From Pseudocercospora fijiensis CIRAD86 (Eukaryota; Ascomycota; Dothideomycetes; Mycosphaerellales; Mycosphaerellaceae): 64,000 nt of DNA. Numbering within the stretch: position 1 is the first letter of the stretch; every line of letters begins with the position of its first letter. The translations under genes and the position numbers were made by a program. Under the pieces are notes generated by a model. That model saw only the letters and a list, made by a program, of their open reading frames with translations, was not told the origin of the DNA and made no database searches. The stretch lies in assembly GCF_000340215.1 (NCBI RefSeq), contig NW_006921538.1:1116001-1180000 (forward strand), written 5' to 3'. Of the stretch, positions 1-11,543 are shown in pieces.

Positions 1-326
1 ACTGGTGACCTACAGACAGCTGACGTACTGACAGCGCAGGACGCAGGAAGTCCAGCTAACGAGTGATGAGATGAGAGCTGAAGGTATGGATTGGCTTCTG
101 TTTGGGGTGGTTTTGGTTTTGACGCACGTGCCTAGCTCACAGTTGGCATGGGAACGTCCGAGTGAAAGAGTCGAGGCGTGGTTGCCAGTTTTGTCAGCGG
201 CAGTGAATACAACATAGCACGGGATTCAATTTTCAGATAGCTTTGAAGCAAACCCTCGACTCTGTTTCTTTTCCTCGACACTTCCCTTTTTGGCTGGCGC
301 ACCAACTCCGGTTAGGATACACAAAC
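1..326. other. upstream region of the first RING-like gene
   Basis: No open frame with coding character was seen here. It is taken as the 5' flank and leader of the gene starting at 327. The window edge prevents saying whether another gene lies just to the left. Confidence 0.4.
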
Positions 327-1426
327 ATGCCGCTGCCGACCGAGGAGGAATTTCGCGCGAAGAACGACCTGAAAGAAATCAAGACGGCGCACGAAGAAGA
401 GTGCCCGATCTGCAATATCCCTGTATGCAGCAGCTCTGCGATCTACCGCTCACCATGGTGCCGTTGTCTGATGCTGACGTCTGAGTTGTAGGTCGAGAAA
501 GCGAGTGGCCTGTGCTGCGATTGCGCATATGTGTACTGTTACGGGTGCTTGTGGGAGTGGTTGAGCGGTGCCGGTCGGTATGCTTCGTTGCTTGACGCAC
601 CATCTTGCTGACCACAATCACAGGCCGCGGCAAGTGTCCGACGTGCAGACGCAAATTCTTTCGACTGGCAGGCGACCCAGCCACCGTCTGGGAGCTATGG
701 GAATCTGACCAGGACGAGTGGATGCGACAAGGAGGGTGGCCGCTCTCCGCCTACGACTTCCTTGAATTTGCCGACTTCGTGTCTGCCAACACTGCGATGG
801 CCAGGTGAGCCTTTCCACCCGACCGTCCATCAATAGCCACGCGACCGCCTTCGCGGCTGGCAGCGTCTGTGGCGGCATCTTGTTCAGAGCTGATGATGTC
901 CAGATACACCCGCCTCGACGAGGGTCTTCTTGAGATCGAGGACCGCGCCACCTTCCGCGTCGATCTGATATCGGATATCCTTACTTACTGTTTGAACTAT
1001 CAGATCGATTTTGCTGTGGTTGAGGGAATCGTCCTCCCAGACTCCACTGTTGAAGACTGGAAACTTGTTGTATCCACATTGATCCAGTTCTGCCAGCTGC
1101 TGGAAGGCGAAACTCTGCCTGTCCGCGAGGTCACGTCGAAATTGCTGGAAGCGTTGCGCATGTCGTCCTGGAACGCAGGTCCAGCACTGAAAGCTTTTCT
1201 GGCGAAGAGCGACGAGCAGATCATTCGAGAGCATGACGACGCTCAATACTGCGAGGAGCTTTACCGGCCCTCTGATGCTAAGATCGCCCACTTTCCATTC
1301 GCAGTCACCGGTCTGGCATGGCGGGTCACGCTGTGGGAGAACTCCAAGAAACGCATCGCTACCGGTCGCTCGCCCGAGAGTGCCGCGACAGAGGAGCAAG
1401 GCGAACAAGCTCCTGGAGGAAATTGA
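327..1426 (+). CDS. RING-like zinc-finger protein, unassigned
   Basis: The model has four exons: 327–422, 492–573, 624–804 and 904–1426. They sum to 882 nt (293 aa) and stay in frame. Introns run gtatgc…tgtag (423–491), gtcggt…cacag (574–623) and gtgagc…tccag (805–903). The N-terminal third carries a cysteine-rich module: CPIC (C26, C29), then C40, C41, C43, C48, C51 in a CCDC/YCYGC stretch, then CPTC (C64, C67). This looks like a RING or RING-variant finger with cysteine where classical RING-H2 has histidine. RING fingers usually bind an E2 enzyme for ubiquitin transfer, but no target is implied here. The C-terminal ~170 residues are acidic and helical-looking and I do not recognise them. 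The donor at 574 is not a strong consensus; it was chosen because it keeps the frame into CPTCRR. Coding-like sequence in another frame continues past the stop to about 1560, so the 3' end is uncertain. Confidence 0.6.
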
Positions 1427-2222
1427 GATCGAGTTCCAGGATCGCCGGGAACAGCAGCCACCCAGCTTAGTCGGAAGAGTGCTATTGAAGGACCTCAACA
1501 GTCTCTCGCCTGCGATGGCGTCTTGTCGCGCAGAACGCCCTTCCCAATGTTGCACATCCAGCTCGCATTTTCGTTTTGCAGCTCACGTCGCCATGCATCA
1601 CTTTAAGAGCGGCATCAATGCAACGGCCAGGCGATCACGGAATGGCGCCGCATTGCTTTCCTTTGATACAGGCCTGATTTCTTTTCTCGGACACAACCAC
1701 ACAGCTTTATGCACATGGGCAAGGCATGATTGGCATGAGAAGCATATCATCCGGAGGAGGAATGGTTGGGGTTCGCATTTTTGAGCTGCGTTGGCATTCG
1801 GAGGCGTAAAGAGGACCCGAGGCCTGCTGAAGGTTTTCCCAATCCTCACTCGCAACGGGAATTCGAGTGGTGAGACCACAGCTGTAGTACAGCGAATACT
1901 ACGAATGAAGATCGAGAATTGCGGTATTTTGATCCCTTCTCATTTCCAAATGTGCTGCGGCACTCGCCACTGTCTCCACCGAGTCTCACAATGCTTTCCA
2001 AGAGATTGGGCCGCGAAAACGGCGGGAGACACTTCCCACCGCCGCGGCAGCAGGTCTGATCGTGATTTGAAAGTCGTGCCAGATACCTATGGAGACATGG
2101 GCAGTCCAAACGCACTTTTTTCGCACGAGTCAACTCATCTAAGCTCTACAGAATGCATCGTGCGTACCTTTTCCGTGCCGAACGCCTCGCCAAATGCAAT
2201 GAGATGGCAACCGCCAAGCTTT
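1427..2222. other. intergenic between convergent genes
   Basis: This is the 3' flank shared by the RING-like gene (plus) and ARO3 (minus). A stretch at about 1389–1500 in the frame of position 1233 reads LLEEIEIEFQDRREQQPP-like and resembles coding, perhaps an unmodelled last exon of the upstream gene. Nothing else is supported. Confidence 0.35.
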
Positions 2223-3641
<1,419 letters not shown>

Positions 3642-3752
3642 TCAACGCCGATATACCGACTTCTCCTTCGATGCACTCGTTCTCTCCTTCGCCTGGACAC
3701 CACACCTCTCCTTGACCATTTCCATAGCCACGACCGGCTGGCACTCCGCAGT

Positions 3753-3803
3753 ATGGCGATGGCGATGGCGATGGCGATGGCGATGGCGATGGCGATGGCG
3801 ATG
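3753..3803. repeat. (GGCGAT)n hexanucleotide microsatellite
   Basis: About 8.5 perfect copies of a GGCGAT hexamer lie between ARO3 and the next gene. Being a multiple of three it reads through as open frame on both strands, producing spurious ORFs that I do not call. Confidence 0.9.
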
Positions 3804-4016
3804 TGGTGATACAATCGGCCAGGCTGCACGACGCTGCCATGGAATGTCACAAGAGACTTATGGAAGAGTGTTCGAAGCACTCGTGAACAATGTGCAACAG
3901 CTACAACCGGCGACATGCTCACCAATACATATACCATAAATATCGAAAGAGCTATATGAGCGTTGCACGTCTACTCCGGCCCCCAGAACACGCATGCTGC
4001 GCGCGACCTCGCAACA

Positions 4017-5291
4017 ATGACACCCGAGCAGAGCGCAGCGATTGCAGCTGCGAACGCCAACGATGTCCTTCTCATCAGCCATGCCATCGGCCCACGCATA
4101 GGACCTGAATCTATCACGCGCCACGGATATCGTCTCGTCCTCGCCGACCGCTTCTATCGCGAGACCCTCCCTGGGCCCCGCACAACGGTAGGTATTGGCT
4201 GCTCTCACTCCTTTGCCTGTGTTCTTGTCCCAGATCTTGCAGCACCACTGCACTTGCTGACTGAGCTTGATGCGAAACTTAGGCCATCGTCAGACCGGTC
4301 AATAGTCTGCTTCCGCATGACTGGGTGATGTATCGGCGATTCGGAAAAGACTATTGGCGCAATCATAATCGAGGCAAGACCAGCATTTCCATTGTGAAGT
4401 TGTTGGACGAGCACTCTTACATTGACGTGAGGCCAAGCGACGAGACCATCTTTCAAAGGCTTCTTCACGGCATCTGTCCCTACGAAGCATGCCGCAAGGG
4501 ACTTGTACCGCTGAACGAGTACAGCGCTCGTGTCCTGCGCAGCTTTCGAGAGCCCGTCCAGAACAGAGACATAACACGCGGCAACACCATTTGCGCCATA
4601 TGTATGGGCACCCGCATCTACCGTGAACACGAAGAGCAAGTAGCACGATTTGTCGCGCGTCCTGTAGAATTTGATCACACTGATTATCAGGTGCACATTC
4701 ATCGAGTCAACGATCGACGCCGCGAGCTACTATATGAGCCAATCTCAGAGAACACATCACCGACGCATTTGACCGTCCCCCCAACTTTGCCAGGTATAAG
4801 TCTTGATTTGAGCCAACTGACATTATCAGGTAAGCAATACTTCCCTTTCATGGCTTCATGGTAGCTTGACTCTCGACATGTCGACCGGCAGTCTCGTAGG
4901 CTACGCTGACCGATCTGTAGACACGACTCACAGAAATCCCGATAGCGAAGGCGCAGGGAGCCCAAGGCCAGCTGCGGCAAGCGAGACAGCACAAGCAGGA
5001 CCATCCTCGGCTGTGATTCGATTCCTATCGCAATACAGCTCGAATTCAGCTATCAGCCCAGTCATTCAACCCGGGTATGCCAAGCCAACATCAGTCAAGC
5101 CATATTTCTTCTACAAGAAAGCGGCAGAGCGCGTCTTAGACAACGAGTGCCAAGTGTGCCACGAGTCGTTTGAGGAAGGGGGATTGATCGCCGAATTACC
5201 GTGCTGGCACTTCTTCCACGCGGAATGCTTTCAAAAATGGCTTCTGCGGAAATGTCCTTTGCGTTGCAATGCGGATACAGTCCCGCCGTAG
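4017..5291 (+). CDS. RING-H2-like protein, unassigned
   Basis: Three exons are proposed: 4017–4187, 4283–4829 and 4921–5291. They total 1089 nt (362 aa). The first intron (gtaggt…cttag) is phase 0. The second has donor gtaagc at 4830; acceptors at 4899 and 4920 both keep the frame, and 4920 is preferred because GCTGAC lies about 10 nt upstream. The middle section contains CAIC but is otherwise unassigned. The last 47 residues form a RING-H2-like module: CQVC (C316, C319), then C334-W-H336-F-F-H339-A-E-C342, KWL, then C351-P-L-R-C355. The final pair is C-x3-C rather than the usual C-x2-C, so zinc binding at that site is doubtful. A ubiquitin-ligase role is inferred from the fold only. It is one of three RING-type genes within 13 kb. 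Confidence 0.65.
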
Positions 5292-5942
5292 ATGCTGTGC
5301 TGCCTTGGTTGCGAGAGTGCTTCAACAGCAGCTACACCTCTGATACCATATACCGGATCGGCCACGCAAGTGGCAAAGCTTTAGCATTGCCGCTTCTGCA
5401 ATTCAGCCTTTGCCCTCTTGTTGCGCAAATTCAGGCTACGATCGATGTACACAATCCTGGGCATACATTTACTCGGTGGCATTATACCCTGATCTTGATC
5501 GGGTTGCGATTGTTTGTTACTGTGGTGTTTAATACATATGGAGCGAATTTGTATTCTTGTCCCGAAACATCTATACCGCAATTTATGATGCAAGCCGAGT
5601 AGGTCAGTATACCTCTCTGAATGGGCAGGATGGATGAATGATGCCAAGAAGCGTAGCCCGATAATCGCTTGCTCTCAATCCCTGCTCCGGTTTCTCGCAA
5701 ACCTTATAGATCCCGGATAGGACGCATAGGTTACACGGCAGCCTATCGATAGCATTGTTGTGGCGATGAAGCAAGTGCCTAGTGCGGAGCAGTCTGAGTG
5801 TCGCCGTGCTATCCGAACGGCGATATCATTCGAGGACAATTCACGTGAGGTCCACTCTTCGCCTCAACCAGGCTGTTGAAGATATAAGAGGTGTAGCTGA
5901 TCTGACGCAATTCACGTTCTTCCTCACCAATTAGTTAGAGTT
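5292..5942. other. intergenic, promoter side of the 2OG oxygenase gene
   Basis: No gene is seen in these 650 bp. The last 60 bp contain a TATA-like string and a pyrimidine-rich leader before the ATG at 5943. Confidence 0.4.
5883..5889 (+). promoter_or_regulatory. TATA-like box upstream of the 2OG oxygenase gene
   Basis: TATAAGA lies 60 bp before the ATG at 5943. Position and sequence are compatible with a core promoter element, but no transcript evidence is available. Confidence 0.3.
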
Positions 5943-7058
5943 ATGCCTCACTCAACTTCAACCGCAGGCCCGGAGATCGAGCACTTCGTCCCAGTCGAGC
6001 CGACTTTAGAGCCATTGGAGTATGCTGACCTGGTCACCCTGGACTTAGGCACATACGAAGATGGCCCCGAGGCTCGCCAAAAGCTCGCCGATCAGCTGAA
6101 TTACGCCATGCGAACGCAAGGCTTCTTCATCGTCCAAAACCACGGCATCTCGAAGGAGCAGATTGACCGACAAGTCGACATCGGGCACCACGTCATAACG
6201 AAAACTCCTCTCGAGGAGAAGCGGCGACTTGAAGCTCTCATCAAAAAGTCTGGAAGCTATCAAGGCTTCAAGCTTCGTCAGTTCTGGACGATTGCGGGCG
6301 ATGTCAAAGACCAGATTGAACAGTACAATTGGAATCGAGATCTCAGCTTGCGAGAGCATCCTGCAACCTTTCAACCTTTCGTGCCAGAAGTGCAAGAGAT
6401 GAACGACTATATCCACAAAGTCATCTTGTATCGTCTCCTCAGGCTATTTGCCATCTCCCTGAAGCTACCAGAGGACTTCTTCGTCGACCTTCACCAGTAT
6501 GAAGTCTTCGACGAGTCCTGGTTCCGCTACATGATGTTCTTCCATGACCACAAAGCCGAGGAGATGAAGAAGACCGAAGGTGTGTGGATCAAAGGACACC
6601 ACGACTTTGGATCTGTCACGTTGCTGTTTAGCCAGCCTATGGCTTCACTTCAGCTGAGAGATCACGAGACTGGCAAATGGCGTTGGGTGCCATACGTGCC
6701 TGGAGGGATCATTGTTAACGTTGGCGAAATGATGGAATGGTGGACTGGCGGTTACTACAAGGCCACGATCCATCGTGTCCATCAGCCTCCTGAAGATCAA
6801 AGATACCAGAATCGATGTGGGTTTTTTTACTTTGTCGTTCCGAACGAAGATGTTCGCATCAATACACTGCTTGAAGAGTCGCCGGTTCTGCGCGAAGCAG
6901 GAGTGGAAGAGAAGTTTGACAAGGGACAGGAGCCAAGTTCGGGGATGTATCGCGCAGCACGGATTGGTGCGTATGGTCAGACTGATCTTTTCAAGGGCAA
7001 GTGCAAAGGAATACAGGAGGAAGTCGTTGGAGGCATCAAGCTCAAGCATTACAATTGA
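5943..7058 (+). CDS. 2-oxoglutarate/Fe(II)-dependent oxygenase, isopenicillin N synthase-like family
   Basis: This intronless gene encodes 371 aa, typical for the family (300–370). An N-terminal DIOX_N-type region (about 28–150) includes GFFIVQNHGI (60–69). The catalytic jelly roll follows at about 190–310. The iron ligands are visible as H219-H-D221 (KGHHDFGSVT) and H277 (ATIHRVH). The 2-oxoglutarate-binding arginine is probably R291 in NRCGFFYF, where the usual R-x-S is R-C-G. Members hydroxylate, desaturate or cyclise small molecules using O2 and 2-oxoglutarate; the substrate cannot be told here. It converges with the Zn2Cys6 regulator downstream, with only 49 bp between stop codons, so the transcripts' 3' ends probably overlap. 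The nearby regulator and AtuA-like gene make a small catabolic locus plausible, but this is inference. Confidence 0.88.
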   Translation: MPHSTSTAGPEIEHFVPVEPTLEPLEYADLVTLDLGTYEDGPEARQKLADQLNYAMRTQGFFIVQNHGISKEQIDRQVDIGHHVITKTPLEEKRRLEALIKKSGSYQGFKLRQFWTIAGDVKDQIEQYNWNRDLSLREHPATFQPFVPEVQEMNDYIHKVILYRLLRLFAISLKLPEDFFVDLHQYEVFDESWFRYMMFFHDHKAEEMKKTEGVWIKGHHDFGSVTLLFSQPMASLQLRDHETGKWRWVPYVPGGIIVNVGEMMEWWTGGYYKATIHRVHQPPEDQRYQNRCGFFYFVVPNEDVRINTLLEESPVLREAGVEEKFDKGQEPSSGMYRAARIGAYGQTDLFKGKCKGIQEEVVGGIKLKHYN

Positions 7059-7107
7059 GTTGGTAGCTGTTCAATGATCTGTGCTTCCGAATTGGTCGGC
7101 GTAGTTG

Positions 7108-8941
7108 CTAGAGAGCACAGGCGTCCATACCCACGTCAAGCCAATTATCAGTGAACATGTCGTCAAACGCGAACCATTCCAGAGCGCGTGGCGTTGCCTG
7201 CTCTTCAGTATCGTAGATGCATTTTTGACGACCATATTCTTGGCGCCACCACCAGAAGCAGTCATACACCATGCTCATACCTAGGCGAGCACGGCTCCGA
7301 ACACGCAGGCTATCAATGCTCCCATTGGTCGATGTGAAGATGCGCGTGCTTGTCCATAGATTGGTCAAGATAATGCTGAAGCGAGCAAAAGCATCATCCT
7401 GCCGCACCGAGTGCTTGCGGTGGAAGAGGATCAGGGCGAAGTAGGCTTTCCGCCCGCGGTCAAGATCCAGATGATAGGCGACGTCAGATTTGCTGATGCG
7501 TAAGATTGCGATGGCTGCAGAGTCGAGCAGCCTCGCGAAGAAGACCGGGCCAAAGTCGGCTACTTTTGCATTTCTGTCTAACTCCAACGCTAGCTCGATG
7601 AGATCGACAGCGACATCGTACATGCGTTTCAGCACGTCATCGGCAATTGCCGAGCGATGTTTAAAGAGATGGAAGCTGAGTAGGTGCAATTCCGCTGCTT
7701 GCGCGTAGAAGACGTCTAATATCAAGTCAGAAAGGCGGAGCCCACGAAGATATATGCGAGAAGTACCGATGGTTTCGATCGCGTCGTAATTCAGCTGTTG
7801 CAAGCGTTCAACAGCTTTTGCAAGGACTGCGTCCAAACGGCTTGGTAGGCGAGATTGAGGTGCTGTCAAAACGTGATTCCGCATGAGGTCCACGATAGCC
7901 TCGGTCAGAGTGTCACCGATGAGCTTTTGATGCATGAGGCTGGGCGGGATGAAACAATCGGCGGAGTTGAGATCGTAGTCGTCGGGAACCAGTAGCGGCG
8001 GAGTGCCATTGGTGGTGACCACTCTGAGACTCATGGTGTCAGTGGTTCACGCAGCTTGCAAGGACGCTGCTCGACATACCTCTGGCATACGAGGGAGCAG
8101 CAAGCCCACAGGCGACCACGCTCCAGTATTCGGTCACGGTCGGAGCTCAGCTTGGAGCGGACGAACTCCTGACCGCTGCCCTGCACATGAAGGCCGACAG
8201 TGGTAGCGAGCTGAAGCACAAGACCAGCAGCGACAGGAGTGACATCGTTGCAGAGGGTCCGAAATGGCATGGGCCATGCGCACTGCAGAATCAAAGCCTG
8301 GATAGTCAACAGCACCGGCTCCAGACGAGCGATTGCCGTCTTGCTCAGGTCGGAGACTCTGGGGCCGAGCTGGACAATGAGGGTTGGGTTGTTCAGATAC
8401 TTGCGAGATCCGATAGCGACGATGGTCCAGAAGAGGAGGGGCGAGCGCGCATAGCAGGCATTGGGCAAAGGCAGCTTCTCCATAACAGGCACATAGCGAA
8501 GGCAGTGGTCTTTGAAGCTGCGAGGGAAATGTCTTGTCAGCTGAGAGGCACGGGGGTATGGGACGCAAATGTCATTGTCATGGAGCGTACAGTGTGAAGC
8601 AGTCGTCAATCTCGGCGGCGCGGACGGAAAGGCCATGAATGTCACGCTCGACGGTCGCTTCGGCCACGCTTTGGCTTTGCGGCGGGAAATACGAGGACTC
8701 TTGCCACGAGTGCTCTTCTGGCGACGCATGTTCCGGAAGCAAGTTGGGCGAAGTACATGACGCCGTAGCACTGGGACTGGGCGGTGGCTGGAGGGGAGGG
8801 GGAGGGGGAGGGGGAGAGGGAGGCGACGCGTTCACGTCCACGTCCACGTCCACGCCGTCGTCGAGAGCAGGGAGCCATCCCGATACGCTTGCGGCCTGAG
8901 GAGGGGGAGCCTGAGGAGGAGCAGTCCCAGAAGCAATATCA

Positions 8942-8980
<39 letters not shown>

Positions 8981-9340
8981 CGAAGAGCGTCGAGCTGTCG
9001 CAAGAGCTCGAGTTTGCTGACCAACGCACGTCGTCAGTTGCGGCATGCAAGCAAGCGGGCGCTTCTCGGTGGCGTACGTAGGGCGTCGCTGTCGCTTGTA
9101 CGTCTTCGAGTAGACGCACGGCATGTTCTGCCGCCGACAGCGCCGACATGTGCGCCCCGAGTTGTCGCTCACATCGCACTTCACCTGCACATTATTCACT
9201 GTCAGCGCATGCGCATGTATTCTACCCGTTGAGCACGCCAAGCCTGTCTGCCAAGCCCCCCCCCCGCCCCGCCCCGCTCCGCTCCGCCCTGCGCAGCGAC
9301 GGAGTCTCACCTTCTGTTGTCGGCACTCCGAACACGCCAT
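7108..9340 (-). CDS. Zn2Cys6 transcription factor, WAR1/LEU3-like architecture
   Basis: Five exons on the minus strand: 9340–9311, 9184–9078, 9016–8591, 8532–8080 and 8029–7108 (645 aa). The first intron splits the zinc cluster. Joined, it gives C3, C6, C13, C23, C26 and C33 (C-x2-C-x6-C-x9-C-x2-C-x6-C), a complete fungal binuclear cluster. A short coiled-coil-like segment (TKLELLRQLDALR) leads into 12 glutamines and a proline-rich, Asp/Val-repeat linker. The fungal regulatory middle domain follows, with signatures such as SPLLFWTIVAIGSRKY and the QSLRVVTTNGTPPLL region. The last acceptor is ambiguous (8029 or 8023, both in frame, 645 or 643 aa). Such proteins bind CGG-type sites and respond to metabolites. 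Its start faces the AtuA-like gene 271 bp away, suggesting that it regulates that gene. Confidence 0.85.
8944..8979. repeat. (CAG)12 tract encoding polyglutamine
   Basis: Twelve perfect CTG units on the plus strand encode twelve glutamines in exon 3 of the Zn2Cys6 gene, straight after its coiled-coil-like segment. Uninterrupted tracts of this kind are usually length-variable among isolates. Confidence 0.95.
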
Positions 9341-9611
9341 CGCATGTCTAGATCATCGTGAACCATCATCCGATGCCCATCTCACGAGCGACGTCGAGCC
9401 ATGCATGTGACCGTGAGGAGAAGCTTCAATGTACCCACCACACTTGTATTGCCGACGTTCGGACGACGCGCGTCCGACGTACCGGAGCTCGTGCAGGGCA
9501 TTGCACAGGCACAGCTGCATGCATACAACTACCACACGAACGTATTGAAACTATGCCACTCTACGACCCGACTTACTGCGGCATTAGGCCTTCAGAAGTC
9601 ACATCGCCATC
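9341..9611. promoter_or_regulatory. shared divergent promoter: Zn2Cys6 regulator / AtuA-like gene
   Basis: The 271 bp between start codons at 9340 (minus) and 9612 (plus) must hold both promoters. CGG and CCG triplets occur, but I could not single out a convincing palindromic Zn2Cys6 site by eye. Confidence 0.45.
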
Positions 9612-11543
9612 ATGGCCAATGCCAACACCTTCAAGCCATTCAAGATCTTCACCCCCAACGGCATCCTTGGCTATGGCTACAACGAGCATGAGTTCTGGTC
9701 CGCCGTCGACCATCCAGATCCGCCAGCTGCCATCATTCTCGATGCAGGCTCGACGGATCCAGGACCGTACCTGCTCGGCACGGGAAAGACGTTGTGCTCA
9801 CGAGACTCCTACATCCGTGACCTGAAGCCAATTCTTGAAGCGTGTGCCACGCGAAATATCAAATTTCTTGTCAGCTCTGCTGGCGGCGCTGGAACGAACT
9901 CGCAAGTCGACTTCACACTCGAGCTCATCACCGAAGTTGCAGTCAACAACAACTGGTCCTTTGGTGTTGCTGCTATCAAGTTTCAAGAGGACCGCGACGC
10001 CATTCTGCAGAACCTACGCGTCGGGAACATCAAGCCGTGCAGCTCTGCACCTCCTCTCTGCGAGCATGACGTGCAGAACGCATGTTGTGTCGTTGCGCAG
10101 ATGGGGCCCGAGCCCTTCATGAACGCTCTCTCCAACCCTTCCGTCGACATCATCGTGGCAGGACGCTCCTACGATCCTGCTCCTTTCATTGCCTTCTGTC
10201 TGCATCGTGGAGTTGAACAAGCGACTGCTTGGCATGTTGGCAAGATCATCGAGTGCGGCGCGCTTTGTGCAGTTCCCAAGGGTCGATCAATCGTTGCCAC
10301 CATGTACCAAGACTGCTTCGACCTCACGCCTACAGAGCCTTCTCAGCGTTGTACACCCGTTTCAGTCGCAGCGCATACATTGTACGAGAAGACACGTCCC
10401 GACCAGCTTCCAGGCCCAGGTGGAGTCCTGCATCTTGATGAGTGCACCTATCAAGCTCTTCCTGATCAGCGCACTGTGCGGGTACGAGGAAGTCGATTCG
10501 TGCCATCAGAGCACTATGAAATCAAGCTAGAAGGCGTCGAGCACATCGGATATCGAACGGTCTACATTGGAGGCATTCGGGATCCCATCCTGATAGCTAA
10601 CATTGATGACTTCCTTGTTTCTGTCAAGGCATTCACCGCCGACGCATTCCCCGACATGAAGGAGCCGGGGGGCCCACAAATCGCATTCCATCTCTACGGA
10701 AAGAACGCAGTCATGGGTGCTTGGGAGACCGAGGTCCACGAGGTCCACGAGATTGGGGTCCTGGCGGAAGTGGTGGCCGCGACCCAGCATGCAGCTGATG
10801 CTGTCGCGAGCTATTCACGAACCATGCTGCTTCACGGCTCATACGAAGGCCAGCTTGCGACTGCTGGTAACGTTGCTTTCCCGCTGACTCCACTTGAGAC
10901 CCCCATAGGCCCGGTCTTCAAGTTCAGTCTGTACCATTTGATGAAAGTGAGCGACCCGTTGAAATTCTTTCCCGCGCAGATCCTTGAAGTTGGAGCCAAA
11001 GGCGTGACATCTCCAAAGACTCCTGTCCGGAGACCAGTAATGCCTTTGAGGCACACCGAGGCAATGGAAGGTACGTATGAGATATTTGCCAAAGTGAATG
11101 ATCTCGTTGCACATACGAGATCTGTCTTGATGCTGACGTGTGATCTAGAAGTTGCCGCGGCACCTCCACGACCAGGCCCGCTGTACATTCAAGATTTGGC
11201 AAAGGTCGTGCGCTCTAAGAATTCAGGGCCTTTCGAAATCACTCTGGACATTCTCTTCGCCAGCAAACAAGCTTTTGAGCGTGTCAAGAAAGCTGACGTG
11301 CTGACTGCATCGACGATACGCATGCTATACAATTTACAGTCAGCAGATGGTATCGTTATTCTGATGTTTTTCGAGCCTGCTTTGGCCTGGAAATGCACAT
11401 TCAAGCGGCCTTGGCCACAAGGATCAGTGGGCGAAAGAGATACCTTCGGCGCGCAGCTGCACGCTCCATTGCTCTCGATCTTGGTGGAAGATTTTGATGC
11501 CAATGGCCACTTGCCCTCACCACCATCAAGCGCGAGTTCGTGA
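9612..11543 (+). CDS. AtuA-like (DUF1446) protein with C-terminal DUF4387 domain
   Basis: The open frame is 643 aa uninterrupted. Positions 11071–11148 look like an intron (gtacgt donor, CTGAC, ctag acceptor) of 78 bp without a stop; removing it gives 617 aa. The N-terminal ~470 residues match the AtuA/acyclic terpene utilisation family (ILDAGSTDPGPYLLGTGKT, VSSAGGAGTN, IVAGRSYDPAPFIAF). The C-terminal ~100 match DUF4387 (LAKVVRSKNSGPFEITLDIL, FFEPALAWK). The probable intron sits exactly between the two domains. AtuA takes part in bacterial citronellol/geraniol breakdown, and DUF4387 proteins are often its neighbours; here they are fused. The reaction in fungi is not known to me. The divergent regulator and nearby 2OG oxygenase suggest a catabolic or detoxifying set. 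Confidence 0.88.
   Translation: MANANTFKPFKIFTPNGILGYGYNEHEFWSAVDHPDPPAAIILDAGSTDPGPYLLGTGKTLCSRDSYIRDLKPILEACATRNIKFLVSSAGGAGTNSQVDFTLELITEVAVNNNWSFGVAAIKFQEDRDAILQNLRVGNIKPCSSAPPLCEHDVQNACCVVAQMGPEPFMNALSNPSVDIIVAGRSYDPAPFIAFCLHRGVEQATAWHVGKIIECGALCAVPKGRSIVATMYQDCFDLTPTEPSQRCTPVSVAAHTLYEKTRPDQLPGPGGVLHLDECTYQALPDQRTVRVRGSRFVPSEHYEIKLEGVEHIGYRTVYIGGIRDPILIANIDDFLVSVKAFTADAFPDMKEPGGPQIAFHLYGKNAVMGAWETEVHEVHEIGVLAEVVAATQHAADAVASYSRTMLLHGSYEGQLATAGNVAFPLTPLETPIGPVFKFSLYHLMKVSDPLKFFPAQILEVGAKGVTSPKTPVRRPVMPLRHTEAMEGTYEIFAKVNDLVAHTRSVLMLTCDLEVAAAPPRPGPLYIQDLAKVVRSKNSGPFEITLDILFASKQAFERVKKADVLTASTIRMLYNLQSADGIVILMFFEPALAWKCTFKRPWPQGSVGERDTFGAQLHAPLLSILVEDFDANGHLPSPPSSASS

Noticed and set aside
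5201..5602. 133-codon plus-strand frame overlapping the end of the RING-H2-like gene
   Set aside because: It overlaps the zinc finger in another frame, and its hydrophobic end has no start or context of its own.
8642..9020. Plus-strand and alternative-frame ORFs over the polyglutamine/proline exon
   Set aside because: They are shadows of the low-complexity exon 3 of the Zn2Cys6 gene; the minus-strand model explains the zinc cluster and splice phases.
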